Below are positions 40,635-50,144 of a stretch of DNA of 64,000 bases, piece by piece. The position numbers and the translations under genes are program-made. Numbering within the stretch: the first letter of the stretch is position 1; every line of letters begins with the position of its first letter. A model generated the notes under the pieces. The model ran no database searches. It was not told the DNA's origin and saw only the letters and a list, made by a program, of their open reading frames with translations. The DNA is from an uncultured Lachnospiraceae bacterium (lineage in GTDB: Bacteria; Bacillota; Clostridia; Lachnospirales; Lachnospiraceae): positions 33,757 through 97,756 of the forward strand of contig CANRMI010000011.1 in the NCBI GenBank assembly GCA_947631685.1, given 5' to 3'.

Positions 40635-41717
40635 ATGGGAACGAACGAAAAAGGAAGGGACATATTGGAACTGAAAAACATTTCCAAGTCCTTCGACGGA
40701 AAAAAGGTGCTGGATGATCTTTCGCTGTCCATTGGCAGAAATGAATTTATTACCCTGCTAGGTCCTTCCGGCTGCGGAAAGAGTACGACACTGCGGATCA
40801 TAGGCGGTTTTGTCAGGCCGGATAATGGCTCTGTATTTTTTGAAGGGCAGGATATTACCAATCTGGCCTCGGAAAAACGGAATGTCAACACGGTATTCCA
40901 GAAATACTCCCTGTTTCCGCATATGAATGTGGAAGAAAATATCGCTTTCGGACTGAAGCTGAAGAAGAAGAGCAGGGCATACATTCAGGACAAGATTAAA
41001 TATGCCCTGAAGCTGGTCAATCTGGAGGGCTATGAAAAGCGGAACACGACGGCCCTTTCCGGCGGACAGCAGCAGAGGATTGCCATTGCCCGCGCCATTG
41101 TGAATGAACCGGAGCTCCTGCTTTTGGACGAACCTTTGGGCGCGCTGGATCTGAAGCTGCGCCACGATATGCAGCAGGAGCTTATCCGGATCAAAAAGGA
41201 AGTGGGCATCACTTTCATCTATGTGACACATGATCAGGAAGAGGCTCTTACCATGTCGGACAGGATCGTGGTGATGAACAAGGGCATCATACAGCAGATG
41301 GGAACCTCCAAATCCATCTATGATGAGCCGCAGAATGCTTTTGTGGCGGACTTTATCGGCGAGAGCAATATCATCGACGGGATCATGCTGCAGGATAAGG
41401 TAGTGGAGATCATGGGGGTAAAGATTCCCTGTGTAGACGAAGGCTTTGAGGCCCGCGAGACGGTGGATGTGGTAATCCGGCCGGAGGATCTGGAGATCAG
41501 GGAAGCGGAAAACGGTTTCTTTTCGGGCAAGGTGACTTCCGTGCTGTTTAAGGGCGCGTACTATGAGATCAAAATATGCGCCCGGGACTATGAGTGGGTC
41601 AGCCAGAGTGTGAACGCTCCGGAAGTCGGGGCAGAAGTGGGCCTCTATGTGGCGCCTGACAACATTCAGATCATGCATAAGCCTCAATCTGAAGATGCGG
41701 AGATAATAAAGGAATGA
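40635..41717 (+). CDS. potA: Spermidine/putrescine ABC transporter, ATP-binding subunit
   Basis: Energises polyamine import. Walker A is GPSGCGKST (near 41), the signature [14 protein letters not shown], Walker [13 protein letters not shown] and the H-loop [10 protein letters not shown]-terminal TOBE-type domain (about 240-360) regulates the complex. The 360-residue length is normal. An AGGAG site precedes the start, 9 bases after the regulator stop. It overlaps potB by 4 bases. Confidence 0.96.
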   Translation: MGTNEKGRDILELKNISKSFDGKKVLDDLSLSIGRNEFITLLGPSGCGKSTTLRIIGGFVRPDNGSVFFEGQDITNLASEKRNVNTVFQKYSLFPHMNVEENIAFGLKLKKKSRAYIQDKIKYALKLVNLEGYEKRNTTALSGGQQQRIAIARAIVNEPELLLLDEPLGALDLKLRHDMQQELIRIKKEVGITFIYVTHDQEEALTMSDRIVVMNKGIIQQMGTSKSIYDEPQNAFVADFIGESNIIDGIMLQDKVVEIMGVKIPCVDEGFEARETVDVVIRPEDLEIREAENGFFSGKVTSVLFKGAYYEIKICARDYEWVSQSVNAPEVGAEVGLYVAPDNIQIMHKPQSEDAEIIKE

Positions 41718-42529
41718 AAAGAAAATATCTTTCAACCCCGTACATAATCTGGGTTATCGGATTTACGATCCTGCCCCTTGTCACGATCGCGGCCAGCGCG
41801 TTTACGGACAATGACGACGCTTTTACATGGGGGAATATCCTGGCTATTTTAGAGCCGATCAACAGACAGGCACTGCTTTTTTCTCTGGCGATCGCCTTTG
41901 GCTGTACCCTGATCTGCATTCTTCTGGCTTATCCGGCGGCGTTAGTCTTAAAGAGCTTCCGGTTAAAACGGAAAGGCTTTACGATCTTTCTGCTGGTGCT
42001 GCCTATGTGGATGAATTTTATATTGCGGATCCTGGCGTGGCAGATGATTCTGTCGAAAAACGGTATTTTGAATTTTCTGCTGGGGAAGGTGGGCATAGCG
42101 CCCCTGGCGCTGAGCAACACCTGGATCGCGCTGATGATCGGTATGGTGTATGATTTCCTGCCCTATATGATCCTGCCAATCTTTAACGCAATCTCCGATA
42201 TTGACGAGGATCTGATCGAGGCGGCGAGAGATCTGGGAGCGGATAGCGGAACTGTTTTCAGAAAGGTTATTTTTCCCCTGTCAATGCCCGGTATGCTGAG
42301 CGGCATCGTAATGGTCTTTGTGCCGGCGATGACCTCCTTTGTGATCGCGGATATTCTTGGTGGCGGCAAGCTGCAGCTTATCGGAAACATTATCGAACAG
42401 GAATTTGTAAAGAGCATGAACTGGCATTTGGGCGCGGGACTTTCCATTTCTCTGATGCTCTTGGTGATCGTCGGGCTGGCCTTTACTCTGCGCAATGATA
42501 TGGAGGAGAGGGGGACGACCATATGGTAA
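41714..42529 (+). CDS. potB: Spermidine/putrescine ABC transporter, permease PotB
   Basis: Membrane permease of 271 residues with six predicted helices. The EAA loop that contacts PotA is visible as [25 protein letters not shown] (near 168). Co-translated with potA upstream and potC downstream through short overlaps (4 and 7 bases). Confidence 0.94.
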   Translation: MKRKYLSTPYIIWVIGFTILPLVTIAASAFTDNDDAFTWGNILAILEPINRQALLFSLAIAFGCTLICILLAYPAALVLKSFRLKRKGFTIFLLVLPMWMNFILRILAWQMILSKNGILNFLLGKVGIAPLALSNTWIALMIGMVYDFLPYMILPIFNAISDIDEDLIEAARDLGADSGTVFRKVIFPLSMPGMLSGIVMVFVPAMTSFVIADILGGGKLQLIGNIIEQEFVKSMNWHLGAGLSISLMLLVIVGLAFTLRNDMEERGTTIW

Positions 42530-43326
42530 GACTGAAAAATGCTTTCATGAAATGTTACCTGGCGTTCATCATGCTGTTTTTATACGCGCCGATCTTGGTC
42601 TTGATCGTGCTTTCCTTCAATGACTCCCGCTCCAGAGTGACCTGGGGAGGCTTTACCCTGCGCTGGTACGCGACACTGTTTTCCAACAGACAGATCTTGG
42701 AGGCGTTAAAGACCACGCTGTTTCTCGGACTGGGTTCGGCAGCGGCGGCAACGCTCATTGGTACGCTGGGCGCGGTAGGGATCCAGGCCATGCGCAAGAG
42801 AGGGTATCAGGTGGTAATGTCCGTGACGAACATTCCCATTCTGAACGCGGACATTGTGACGGGAATCGCGTTGATGCTCTGGTTTGTGCGTTTTATCCCC
42901 CTGGGCTTCACAAGCGTGATGCTGGCGCATATTACCTTTAATATCCCTTATGTGATCTTGAGTGTCATGCCCAAGTTAAAGTCGCTGAATTTAAGTATCT
43001 ATGAGGCGGCCAGGGATTTAGGGGCTGGCAGCGTCTACGCCTTTTTCCACATTGTGCTGCCCCAGATCGGCAGCGGCATACTGGCGGGCTTTTTTATGGC
43101 GCTGACCATGTCCATGGACGATTTTGTCATCACTTATTTTACAAAGGGAGCCGGCGTCAACACCCTTTCAACCATGATCTACGGAGAGATCAGAAAAGGG
43201 ATCAAGCCGGAGATGTACGCTTTATCCACGCTGCTGTTTGGCGTGATCTTTGTGATCTTACTGTTGTTTAACCTGTTGTCCGGAAAAGGAAAAAGTACGG
43301 AAGATATGATCGAAAGGAGTAGATAA
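42523..43326 (+). CDS. potC: Spermidine/putrescine ABC transporter, permease PotC
   Basis: Second permease, 267 residues, six predicted helices. Its EAA loop is [29 protein letters not shown] (near 155). SMDDFVITYFTKG is a family motif. Pairs with PotB to form the channel. The stop overlaps the potD start by one base. Confidence 0.94.
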   Translation: MVRLKNAFMKCYLAFIMLFLYAPILVLIVLSFNDSRSRVTWGGFTLRWYATLFSNRQILEALKTTLFLGLGSAAAATLIGTLGAVGIQAMRKRGYQVVMSVTNIPILNADIVTGIALMLWFVRFIPLGFTSVMLAHITFNIPYVILSVMPKLKSLNLSIYEAARDLGAGSVYAFFHIVLPQIGSGILAGFFMALTMSMDDFVITYFTKGAGVNTLSTMIYGEIRKGIKPEMYALSTLLFGVIFVILLLFNLLSGKGKSTEDMIERSR

Positions 43327-44375
43327 TGAAAAAGAATGTTTATGCTGCGGGACTGCTGTTAGCGGGAATTTTTTTGCTGGGGGGCTGCGGAAAGAAAGAA
43401 CCTGAAGAGTATCTGACGGTATTTAACTATGGGGAATATATGGATCCGGAGGTACTGGAGCAGTTTACGGAAGAGACCGGTATCGGGATCAAATACGAGG
43501 AGGCGCTGACTCCGGAAGAATTGTACGCGAAATACAGTTCCGGCGCGATCTCCTATGATCTGGTGTGCTCCGCGGACTATATGATACAGAGGATGATACA
43601 GGAGGGAGAGGCGCAAAAGGTGGATTTTTCCTCCATGGAGTACGCCGGCAATATCGGTGACAGGTTCTGGGAGTTTTCCCAGGCGTTTGATCCACAGAAT
43701 GAGTACGCGCTCCCTTATTTTTACGGCACCATCGGTATTCTGTATGACACCACGAAGGTGGACGCGCCAATCGACAGCTGGGGCGTTCTGTTTAACGGCA
43801 GCTACAAAAATGACATCATTATGCAGAACAGCCAGCGGGATACTTTTATGATCACTTTGAAATATCTGGGGTATTCCTTAAATACGTCGGATGAGGGGGA
43901 ACTGCGGGAGGCTCTGGACCTTCTGATCAGACAGAAACCGGATGTGCAGGCGTACCTTGTGGACGAGGCAAGGGATGAGGTGGTCGCGGGGAACGCGGCC
44001 ATGGCTGTGGTATACTCAGGTGAGGCCTACCTTGGGCACGAATATAACGAGAATCTGGCCTATGTAGTACCGAAAGAGGGCTCCAATGTATGGATCGATT
44101 CCTGGATCGTAACAAGAAAGTGCGAAAATCTCGAAGCGGCCAGTAAGTTTTTAGATTTCCTCTGCAGAGAGGACATTGCCACGAAAAATTTTGAATATAT
44201 CTATTATTCCACGCCCAATGAGGCCGTGATCGCGAACATGGATGAGGAGTTAAGAAACGATCCTGCCATTACGCCTACGGAAGAAGATATGGAAAACTGC
44301 GAGGTCTGCACCCAGACCGACGAAGACGTTGTCAATCTGTATAACGAATTGTGGAAAGAGCTGAAAGCAGATTAA
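43326..44375 (+). CDS. potD: Spermidine/putrescine-binding lipoprotein
   Basis: Extracellular solute-binding protein of 349 residues. The signal peptide ends in the lipobox LLGGC (Cys near residue 22), so it is membrane-anchored, as usual in Firmicutes. FNYGEYMDPEVLEQFTEETGI is the classical start of the mature domain, and acidic residues for the amine groups are spread over the two lobes. It binds polyamines and hands them to PotBC. AGGAGGAGC follows for the next gene. Confidence 0.95.
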   Translation: MKKNVYAAGLLLAGIFLLGGCGKKEPEEYLTVFNYGEYMDPEVLEQFTEETGIGIKYEEALTPEELYAKYSSGAISYDLVCSADYMIQRMIQEGEAQKVDFSSMEYAGNIGDRFWEFSQAFDPQNEYALPYFYGTIGILYDTTKVDAPIDSWGVLFNGSYKNDIIMQNSQRDTFMITLKYLGYSLNTSDEGELREALDLLIRQKPDVQAYLVDEARDEVVAGNAAMAVVYSGEAYLGHEYNENLAYVVPKEGSNVWIDSWIVTRKCENLEAASKFLDFLCREDIATKNFEYIYYSTPNEAVIANMDEELRNDPAITPTEEDMENCEVCTQTDEDVVNLYNELWKELKAD

Positions 44376-44387
44376 AGGAGGAGCCGC

Positions 44388-46265
44388 ATGTCGTTTAAAA
44401 TTGTGACCGGTTTGGACTTTGAAGAGGATTTTCTGCGAAAGGTCATGGATCTGGACGAACTGGTATACGAAAAAAAGTACGCCGGAGAACTGAAGAACAT
44501 GGTGGCCAGATACAGGGCGAACCGGGACAGCTTTATCTGTGTCTTAGATGAAGAACGGGAGCAGAGACTGGCCGGGTACGTGAATTTTTTCCCATGTACT
44601 CAGGGCCTGTGGGAGAGCCTGGAAAATCTGGATGAAAACAGTCCCATCCGGGATGACGACATCCGGGCGGATGAGATCGCGCAGTACACAAAGGAAGGAG
44701 AGAACCGTCTTTTTATTCTTTCTCTGGTGGTACATCCTGATTATAGGGACAAAAAGGCCGTAGTGGCGTTGTCAGAAGCGTGGCGCGCCCATCTGGAAAA
44801 GCTAAACGGGGAATATCCCCTGACTGCCATCCGGGCGATCGCCGTTTCCGAGGATGGGAAAAAAGCGCTCCGGAACTATATGTTTACCATAGAACGCATG
44901 CTCATTGACAACAATGTGCTCTGTATCTGTGAGGGAAAGGCTCTGGAGAAGCTGATCCATAAAAACGAGAAAAGGGATCTGTATTTTAAGAGTTACCGCA
45001 GCGACGTTTACCTGATGCTGCCTTTAGCGGAGCATGTGGAAAACACCCACTTGGAGGAGCTGTTTGAAGACAGGAGAGAGGCGGTAAAGAACCCGCCGCC
45101 GGAAGCGGAAGCCCTGGTGGAAGGGCTCTTGGAATGTCTGCGTTACGAAATGTCCAATGTGGTACTGAAAGAACTGGATGACAATATCTTCTATTTGGGA
45201 GAATATTATTTTCTGCATACAACGGACGAATATCCCCAGGAAAAGGATGAACAGGCCAGTATCGTGGGGGAAGAGAAGGTGCAGGTGCTGCTGACGGCCC
45301 ACCGTCCCAGCCATATGTATGTGCTGACGCTGTTTTTCAAGGATACGCCCTTTTCCACGACACAGATACAGGACCAGCTTTCCTATGGATTTTTGAAGCT
45401 TCGGACGGCAGACGCCGCGCCTTTGACGGGCTATGAGGATATTTATGATTATCTGAGGAAGTACGGCCTGCACAAATGCGGAGAGGGAAAGGCTCTGCTC
45501 TGTATGTCCAAAAAGCCGGATGATCCCCGGGAATTTCAGAACATCATGTCCGGCGAAGTATACAACAGTATGCATATTGACTATGGCATCCAGAGTAAGG
45601 AAATCGAAGAGATGTGCGAAACCAATCACGCGCAGTACGATTACTATCAGGTATATCTTTCGGATGTGGCCATTGCGTATATACCGGAGGTCTTTGATGA
45701 GGATGTGCAGGAAAGGATCGCGCTGACGTCTACCTATGCTTTTATCGCGCAGCTGGTCATGTTCCAGAATACCGCGCTGGCGAAAACGAACATCAAAGTT
45801 GCCAACGCCTTAGCCAACGACGGGGATATTTCCCAGGAGGAAATCCATGAGCTCTACCGGGAGTTTGGCAAGACGGTGCGGTTCTGGGAGGTACGGAACT
45901 TCAAATACAGCGGAACGCAGGCGGAAGCTGCCTGCATTACCAAAGCGTTTGCCAACGAAGAGCTGAAACAGACCTATTATGAGCATCAGGAATTTTTAGA
46001 GCATATCGTGGATCTGAAATCAGCTCAGACAGAGGCGAGAAACGGCGCGATCTTAAATATCGTAGCTACGGTGCTGGCAGTGATCCAGATCCAGGATTTC
46101 GCGGTGGGACTGCTGGCCGGGTTCTACAACCTGCTGGGAATCGACGCGGTCTATGCCCAGAGCACTTTCCAAAGCGTCATCATCAGCGGTACCCTGACGT
46201 TTTTGCTTCTGTATATGATCCTGAGAAGAAAGAGACGGAACATACACAGGCACAACCTGATGTAG
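44388..46265 (+). CDS. Large GNAT-like protein with two C-terminal membrane helices
   Basis: A 625-residue protein of no named family. Residues about 1-185 look like a GNAT acetyltransferase (LFILSLVVHPDYRDKKAVVALSEAW as motif A), but the acetyl-CoA loop R-x-x-G-x-A reads RDKKAV, so binding may be altered. The middle (about 215-420) is unassigned. Residues 430-560 are helical. Two transmembrane helices (about 548-570 and 590-612) end with RRKRRNIHRHN, a positive tail. It starts 12 bases after potD with AGGAGG, so it belongs to the polyamine operon. A role in sensing, acetylating or controlling polyamine uptake is inferred from position only. Confidence 0.7.
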   Translation: MSFKIVTGLDFEEDFLRKVMDLDELVYEKKYAGELKNMVARYRANRDSFICVLDEEREQRLAGYVNFFPCTQGLWESLENLDENSPIRDDDIRADEIAQYTKEGENRLFILSLVVHPDYRDKKAVVALSEAWRAHLEKLNGEYPLTAIRAIAVSEDGKKALRNYMFTIERMLIDNNVLCICEGKALEKLIHKNEKRDLYFKSYRSDVYLMLPLAEHVENTHLEELFEDRREAVKNPPPEAEALVEGLLECLRYEMSNVVLKELDDNIFYLGEYYFLHTTDEYPQEKDEQASIVGEEKVQVLLTAHRPSHMYVLTLFFKDTPFSTTQIQDQLSYGFLKLRTADAAPLTGYEDIYDYLRKYGLHKCGEGKALLCMSKKPDDPREFQNIMSGEVYNSMHIDYGIQSKEIEEMCETNHAQYDYYQVYLSDVAIAYIPEVFDEDVQERIALTSTYAFIAQLVMFQNTALAKTNIKVANALANDGDISQEEIHELYREFGKTVRFWEVRNFKYSGTQAEAACITKAFANEELKQTYYEHQEFLEHIVDLKSAQTEARNGAILNIVATVLAVIQIQDFAVGLLAGFYNLLGIDAVYAQSTFQSVIISGTLTFLLLYMILRRKRRNIHRHNLM

Positions 46266-46355
46266 GGGCGGCAGACATAAGCGGGGAGCGCGCAGAGACA
46301 AGACAAAGATAGATAAGGAAGATAGATACGGGGACAGATAAAGGAGAAACGGACA

Positions 46356-47024
46356 ATGGAGCGCAGAAAGCGAAAAATCAATCTGTGGAACCGCAGATGG
46401 ATATGGACACTGATCTTTTTGGTACTGTTTACCATACTCTCTGCCATTAAGGTAGTCGTGCTTCCACAGGGAGGCGCCGTAACGTATTTCAGTCTTTTAG
46501 CCGTATGGCTGGTGACTTATTTCTTTGGTTTTCGTTACGGCCTGCTGTGGTCGGTCCTGTTTGGGTTTGTCAGGCTGGGAGTAAATTACTGTACGGGGGA
46601 ATTTATCAACTACGCGCCCATGGCGCTGTTGTTGGAATATCCTTTAGGCTATGGCGTTTTTGCGCTGGGCGGACTGTTGAAGGAGCCTGGAAACCGACAG
46701 GACAGGGGCGCCGGAACCAGACAGGAGCAGGGTGCCGGAACCAGGATCGTGGAAGAGCCCTTTAAGCTGAAAGCAGGATATGTGCTGGGGGTTTGGGGGC
46801 AGTTTGTACTCTTTGTCATTTCGGCGGTCTGCTTTTATCCGCCCGACAAGGAGGGCTTTTTGAACAATCTTTTGTTCTGTATCCTGTATGACGGCAGCTA
46901 CCTTTTACTGGAGGGCGCGGTCACGTTTCTGTTTTTATGCATTCCTCCCGTTCAGGAAGCTGTCTATTATCTGAAGCATATCGCAACGAATAAAAAGACG
47001 GACGAGGCGCTGCTCCATTTCTAA
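46356..47024 (+). CDS. ThiT-like ECF transporter substrate-binding subunit
   Basis: A 222-residue membrane protein with about six hydrophobic segments. The stretch LPQGGAVTYFSLLAVWLVTYFFGFRYGL and the following NYAPMALLLEYPLGYGVFALGG resemble the thiamine S-component ThiT. A charged loop between helices contains a duplicated 8-residue unit (RQDRGAGT, RQEQGAGT). No thiamine (TPP) riboswitch is seen upstream, so the ligand may differ. It would need a shared ECF energising module, not present in the window. AAGGAG precedes the start. Confidence 0.72.
   Translation: MERRKRKINLWNRRWIWTLIFLVLFTILSAIKVVVLPQGGAVTYFSLLAVWLVTYFFGFRYGLLWSVLFGFVRLGVNYCTGEFINYAPMALLLEYPLGYGVFALGGLLKEPGNRQDRGAGTRQEQGAGTRIVEEPFKLKAGYVLGVWGQFVLFVISAVCFYPPDKEGFLNNLLFCILYDGSYLLLEGAVTFLFLCIPPVQEAVYYLKHIATNKKTDEALLHF
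46686..46745 (+). repeat. 24-bp in-frame duplication in the ThiT-like gene
   Basis: GCCGGAACCAG recurs at 46710 and 46734, a 24-bp period that encodes two copies of an R-Q-(D/E)-(R/Q)-G-A-G-T unit. The core GCCGGAACCAGACA resembles the 15-bp unit at the end of spoVAF. Confidence 0.7.
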
Positions 47025-47033
47025 AGTTTTTGA

Positions 47034-47062
47034 TTAACAAACGGGAAAGAATATGGTATAAT
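47034..47062 (+). promoter_or_regulatory. Promoter of the lactonase-like gene
   Basis: TTAACA (47034-47039) and TATAAT (47057-47062), 17 bases apart, with an extended TGG in front of the -10. Confidence 0.75.
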
Positions 47063-47098
47063 AACTATTAACCTTATTCGAGGCAGGAGGTATCCGTT

Positions 47099-48157
47099 AT
47101 GGCAAACAGCACCGATAAGTATGTGGCTTATGTATCTACCTACACCATGGGAGATAAGCATGGCATCAGAATCTACGACGTGGATCTGGAAAACGGCAGA
47201 TTTATGGAGAAGGACAGGGTGGAGATCACCAACTCTTCCTATGTGACGATCTCCAAGAATAAGAAGTATCTGTATTCCATTACCGATTTCGGGGTAGAAG
47301 CTTATAACATATTAAAGGATGGCAGCCTGGAACTTATCAATTTCGCTTCCATAAACGGAATGCGGGGCTGTTACCTTTCCACGGACTATAAGGACGAGTT
47401 CCTGTTTGTGTCGGGCTATCATGACGGGAAGCTGACTGTGATGAAGCTGAATGCGGACGGCTCTATCGGAGCGATCGCGGATGAAATCTACCATAAGGGA
47501 CTGGGCAGTGTGGCCGAAAGAAATTTCAGGCCTCATGTAAACTGCGCCAGGATGACGCATGACAACAAATATCTTTTGGTAGCGGACCAGGGAATGGATC
47601 ATGTGAACGTATACCGCCTGGATCACGCTACGGGCAAACTGCGGTTGGCCGATGTGTTGCGCGGGGACATTGAATCCGCGCCCAGACATATCAAGATGTC
47701 CAAGGACGGCAGATACATTTACATTGTGCATGAGCTGGCCTGCAATATTACTGTATATCAGTATGAGGAAAGGGAAGGGAATCCTTATTTTGACAGAATC
47801 CAGACCATACCTACCACGGAGCGTAAGTCTTTGGGCTATTCTGCCAGCGCGCTGACCTTTTCCGATGACTATCGGTATCTTTTAGCGTCCACGGCCGGAG
47901 AGAATACGGTGGCAGTCTATAAGGCGGATGAAAAGACGGGGCTTTTGGAGAGGATTCTCTGTCTGCCCATCAGCGGGGAGTACCCTAAGGATGCCGCGTT
48001 TTTCCCGGATAACAGGCATATTGTGTCCCTGAACCACACCTCCAACACCATGACCTTTTTCAAATCGGATATGAAAAAAGGGACGTTAGTCATGTATACC
48101 AAGGAAATTCCCGTGGATTTACCAAATTGTATCACTTTTTATAAACTTAGGGGTTAA
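47099..48157 (+). CDS. Lactonase-family seven-bladed beta-propeller protein
   Basis: A 352-residue protein of the 6-phosphogluconolactonase (Pgl/YbhE) superfamily. Repeated strands such as GIRIYDVDLENGRF, YVTISKNKKYLYSI, HVNCARMTHDNKYLLVADQGMDHVNVYRLD and SGEYPKDAAFFPDNRHIVSLNH are typical blades. Substrate is not assigned; some members hydrolyse 6-phosphogluconolactone, others are muconate-cycloisomerase-like. GCAGGAGG precedes the ATG. It has its own promoter; no pentose-phosphate genes adjoin. Confidence 0.82.
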   Translation: MANSTDKYVAYVSTYTMGDKHGIRIYDVDLENGRFMEKDRVEITNSSYVTISKNKKYLYSITDFGVEAYNILKDGSLELINFASINGMRGCYLSTDYKDEFLFVSGYHDGKLTVMKLNADGSIGAIADEIYHKGLGSVAERNFRPHVNCARMTHDNKYLLVADQGMDHVNVYRLDHATGKLRLADVLRGDIESAPRHIKMSKDGRYIYIVHELACNITVYQYEEREGNPYFDRIQTIPTTERKSLGYSASALTFSDDYRYLLASTAGENTVAVYKADEKTGLLERILCLPISGEYPKDAAFFPDNRHIVSLNHTSNTMTFFKSDMKKGTLVMYTKEIPVDLPNCITFYKLRG

Positions 48158-48181
48158 GAAAATTTTCCCAACAGCCGATAT
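48155..48181 (+). promoter_or_regulatory. Sigma-D (flagellar) type promoter
   Basis: TAAG (48155-48158), a 15-base spacer, then GCCGATAT (48174-48181), close to the sigma-28/sigma-D consensus TAAA-N15-GCCGATAA. A 12-bp palindrome TGTTACGTAACA (48183-48194) sits at the expected transcription start. It would drive the unknown gene at 48252. Confidence 0.6.
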
Positions 48182-48251
48182 ATGTTACGTAACAATGTAA
48201 CTGGGCGCAAATGGATGTGCACCCAAATAAAATATCAAGGAGGAAAAAGAC

Positions 48252-48863
48252 ATGAGCGTAAGTGCAGTAAACGGCAGCGGCGCAGCCCAGACCTACACCG
48301 GCTATACGGCACAGAAAGCCGCGGAGCAGCCTGAAGCAGCTGCAAGTCAGAAGGTGGAAGATGGCGTTGTGTACGAGTCGTCCAAGGATTCCGACCAGAA
48401 AGCGGCTTATTCTGTCAACAAGATGAGCGCTGCGGACAGGCAGGCATTAGTGGCTAAGCTGAAAGCTGACTCGGAAGCAAGACAGAGCCAGTTTGTGAGC
48501 ATGGTGCAGAAGATGATGTCCCAGCAGACCAATGCTTACGGACAGGCCAATAATATCTGGCAGTTTTTGGCAAGCGGCAAGTACAATGTAGATCCGGCTA
48601 CCAGAGCGCAGGCTCAGCAGGACATCTCTGAGGACGGCTACTATGGCGTAAAGCAGACCGCGTCCCGTATTTTTGACTTCGCCAGCGCGTTGGCGGGAGA
48701 TGATGTGGACAAGATGAAAGAGATGCAGGAAGCGTTTGAAAAGGGCTTCAAGAAAGCTGAAAAAGTATGGGGCGGCAAGCTGCCCGATATTTCCTATCAG
48801 ACGCAGGACGCAGTAGGAAAGATGTTTGACGATTATTATGCGGCCATGGGTGTGGAAGCATAG
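48252..48863 (+). CDS. Unknown soluble protein under a flagellar-type promoter
   Basis: A 203-residue protein, not recognised with confidence. The N-terminal 60 residues are low-complexity (Ala, Gln, Ser, Lys). Residues 58-110 form a helical segment with ADRQALVAKLKAD and the polar SQTNAYG-like QQTNAYGQANN. The C-terminal half contains ISEDGYYGVKQTASRIFDFASALAGDD and KAEKVWGGKLPDISYQT. Proteins of this type in related genomes are sometimes labelled as flagellar or hydrogenase-4 component; I do not trust either label. AGGAGG precedes the ATG and a terminator follows. The promoter suggests co-regulation with late flagellar or chemotaxis genes. Confidence 0.72.
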   Translation: MSVSAVNGSGAAQTYTGYTAQKAAEQPEAAASQKVEDGVVYESSKDSDQKAAYSVNKMSAADRQALVAKLKADSEARQSQFVSMVQKMMSQQTNAYGQANNIWQFLASGKYNVDPATRAQAQQDISEDGYYGVKQTASRIFDFASALAGDDVDKMKEMQEAFEKGFKKAEKVWGGKLPDISYQTQDAVGKMFDDYYAAMGVEA

Positions 48864-48892
48864 CAGAAGCTGTTGGATTGTGATCAATGTAT

Positions 48893-48944
48893 AAAAAGGG
48901 TATCCCCAAAGTCATTTCGCAATGACGAAAGGGATACCCTTTTT
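48893..48944 (+). terminator. Terminator after the sigma-D gene
   Basis: AAAAGGGTATCCC pairs with GGGATACCCTTTT around an inner GTCATT/AATGAC stem, then T residues. It may also serve convergent aroC. Confidence 0.9.
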
Positions 48945-48955
48945 GTCGTCCAAAG

Positions 48956-50062
48956 TCAGGGCGTTTTTTTGTAAAAGCGAATCAGGTTTTCGGCTCTGGC
49001 ACTCATATTGAGCATGAGAGCATCTATAAGAGTCAGGGCTACCATGGATTCCATGACAACCACCGCTCTGGGAAGGATAACAGGATCATGGCGGCCCTTG
49101 ATCTGTACGGAAATCTCTTCTTTGTCCGTATTTACGGTATTCTGGGGCTTGAAAATGGAGGGCGTCGGTTTGACGTGGGCGCGCAGCAGAAGAGGGCTGC
49201 CGTCGCTGATGCCGCCCAATATGCCTCCGGCGTGGTTGGTGCGTTTGCTGATCCGGCCGTCTAAAATGCAGAAAGAATCGTTGTTTTCACTGCCCTTTGC
49301 CTTGGAAACCCGAACCCCGTCCCCAATCTCCACTGCCTTTACGGCGCCGATGGATAACAGGGCTTTGCCCAGATTGGCGTCCAGCTTTTCAAAAACGGGA
49401 TCGCCGATCCCTGCGGGCAGACCGTCCACAATACATTCCAGAACGCCGCCGGAGGAATCCAGTTCTTCCATCGTTTCTTTTAAAAAGGCTTCCGCCCGCA
49501 GGGAGGCTTCCCTGTCAGGCATGGCGGTGGGAGTAGAGAGGATCGCGTCTCTGTCAAAACGGGACATATCCGCTTCTATGGGCCCGATAGAACGGGTATA
49601 GGCGGTAACGGTAATCCCCATTTCCTTCAAGAGCTTCGCCGCGATCGCGCCGGCGGCTACCCTGCCGGCGGTTTCCCTGCCGGAAGAACGGCCGCCGCCC
49701 CTATAGTCCCTGAAGCCGTATTTGGCGTCAAAAGTATAGTCCGCGTGTCCCGGCCTGTAGTAAGAGGCAATCTCGCTGTAGTCCGCGGAGCGCTGGGAAG
49801 TGTTGCGTATCATCAGGGAAATGGGAGTACCGGTGGTACGCCCCTCAAAAACACCGGAAAGGATTTCCACCGTGTCGTCTTCCCTGCGGGGAGTGGAAAG
49901 CCTGCTCTGTCCGGGTTTACGTCTGTCCAGATAGACCTGAATGTCTTCTTCACAGAGGGAAAGCCCTGCGGGACAGCCGTCCACCACTACGCCGAGAGCT
50001 TTGCCATGGGATTCCCCCCAGGTCATGATCTTAAATATAGTACCGTATGTAGAACCAGCCAT
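48956..50062 (-). CDS. aroC: Chorismate synthase
   Basis: Forms chorismate from EPSP with reduced FMN, the last step of the shikimate pathway. SHGKALGVVVDGCPAG near the N-terminus, RPGHADYTFDAKYGFRDYRGGGRSSGRETAGRVAAG (about 100-135, here noted by its two key blocks) and GGISDGSPLLLRAHVKP are all family signatures. The 368 residues are normal. GGAGG on the minus strand precedes the ATG. It stands alone. Upstream are a promoter and two overlapping inverted repeats. Confidence 0.96.
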   Translation of the reverse strand: MAGSTYGTIFKIMTWGESHGKALGVVVDGCPAGLSLCEEDIQVYLDRRKPGQSRLSTPRREDDTVEILSGVFEGRTTGTPISLMIRNTSQRSADYSEIASYYRPGHADYTFDAKYGFRDYRGGGRSSGRETAGRVAAGAIAAKLLKEMGITVTAYTRSIGPIEADMSRFDRDAILSTPTAMPDREASLRAEAFLKETMEELDSSGGVLECIVDGLPAGIGDPVFEKLDANLGKALLSIGAVKAVEIGDGVRVSKAKGSENNDSFCILDGRISKRTNHAGGILGGISDGSPLLLRAHVKPTPSIFKPQNTVNTDKEEISVQIKGRHDPVILPRAVVVMESMVALTLIDALMLNMSARAENLIRFYKKTP

Positions 50063-50082
50063 AAATGCCTCCTATTAAGCAA

Positions 50083-50112
50083 GATAAATCGTATTTATCA
50101 GTTCATACTGAT
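50083..50112. promoter_or_regulatory. Two overlapping inverted repeats upstream of aroC
   Basis: GATAAAT-CGT-ATTTATC (50083-50099) and ATCAGT-TCAT-ACTGAT (50097-50112) lie between the aroC promoter and its Shine-Dalgarno. They are candidate operator or alternative RNA folds. Confidence 0.5.
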
Positions 50113-50115
50113 TTT

Positions 50116-50144
50116 ACTATACACTAAAGCGGGAAAACTTGCAA
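50116..50144 (-). promoter_or_regulatory. Promoter of aroC
   Basis: On the minus strand TTGCAA (plus 50139-50144) and TATAGT (plus 50116-50121) with a 17-base spacer. Confidence 0.65.

Noticed and set aside
46266..46355. Thiamine (TPP) riboswitch before the ThiT-like gene
   Set aside because: No TPP-box consensus or matching stems could be found in the 90-base gap.
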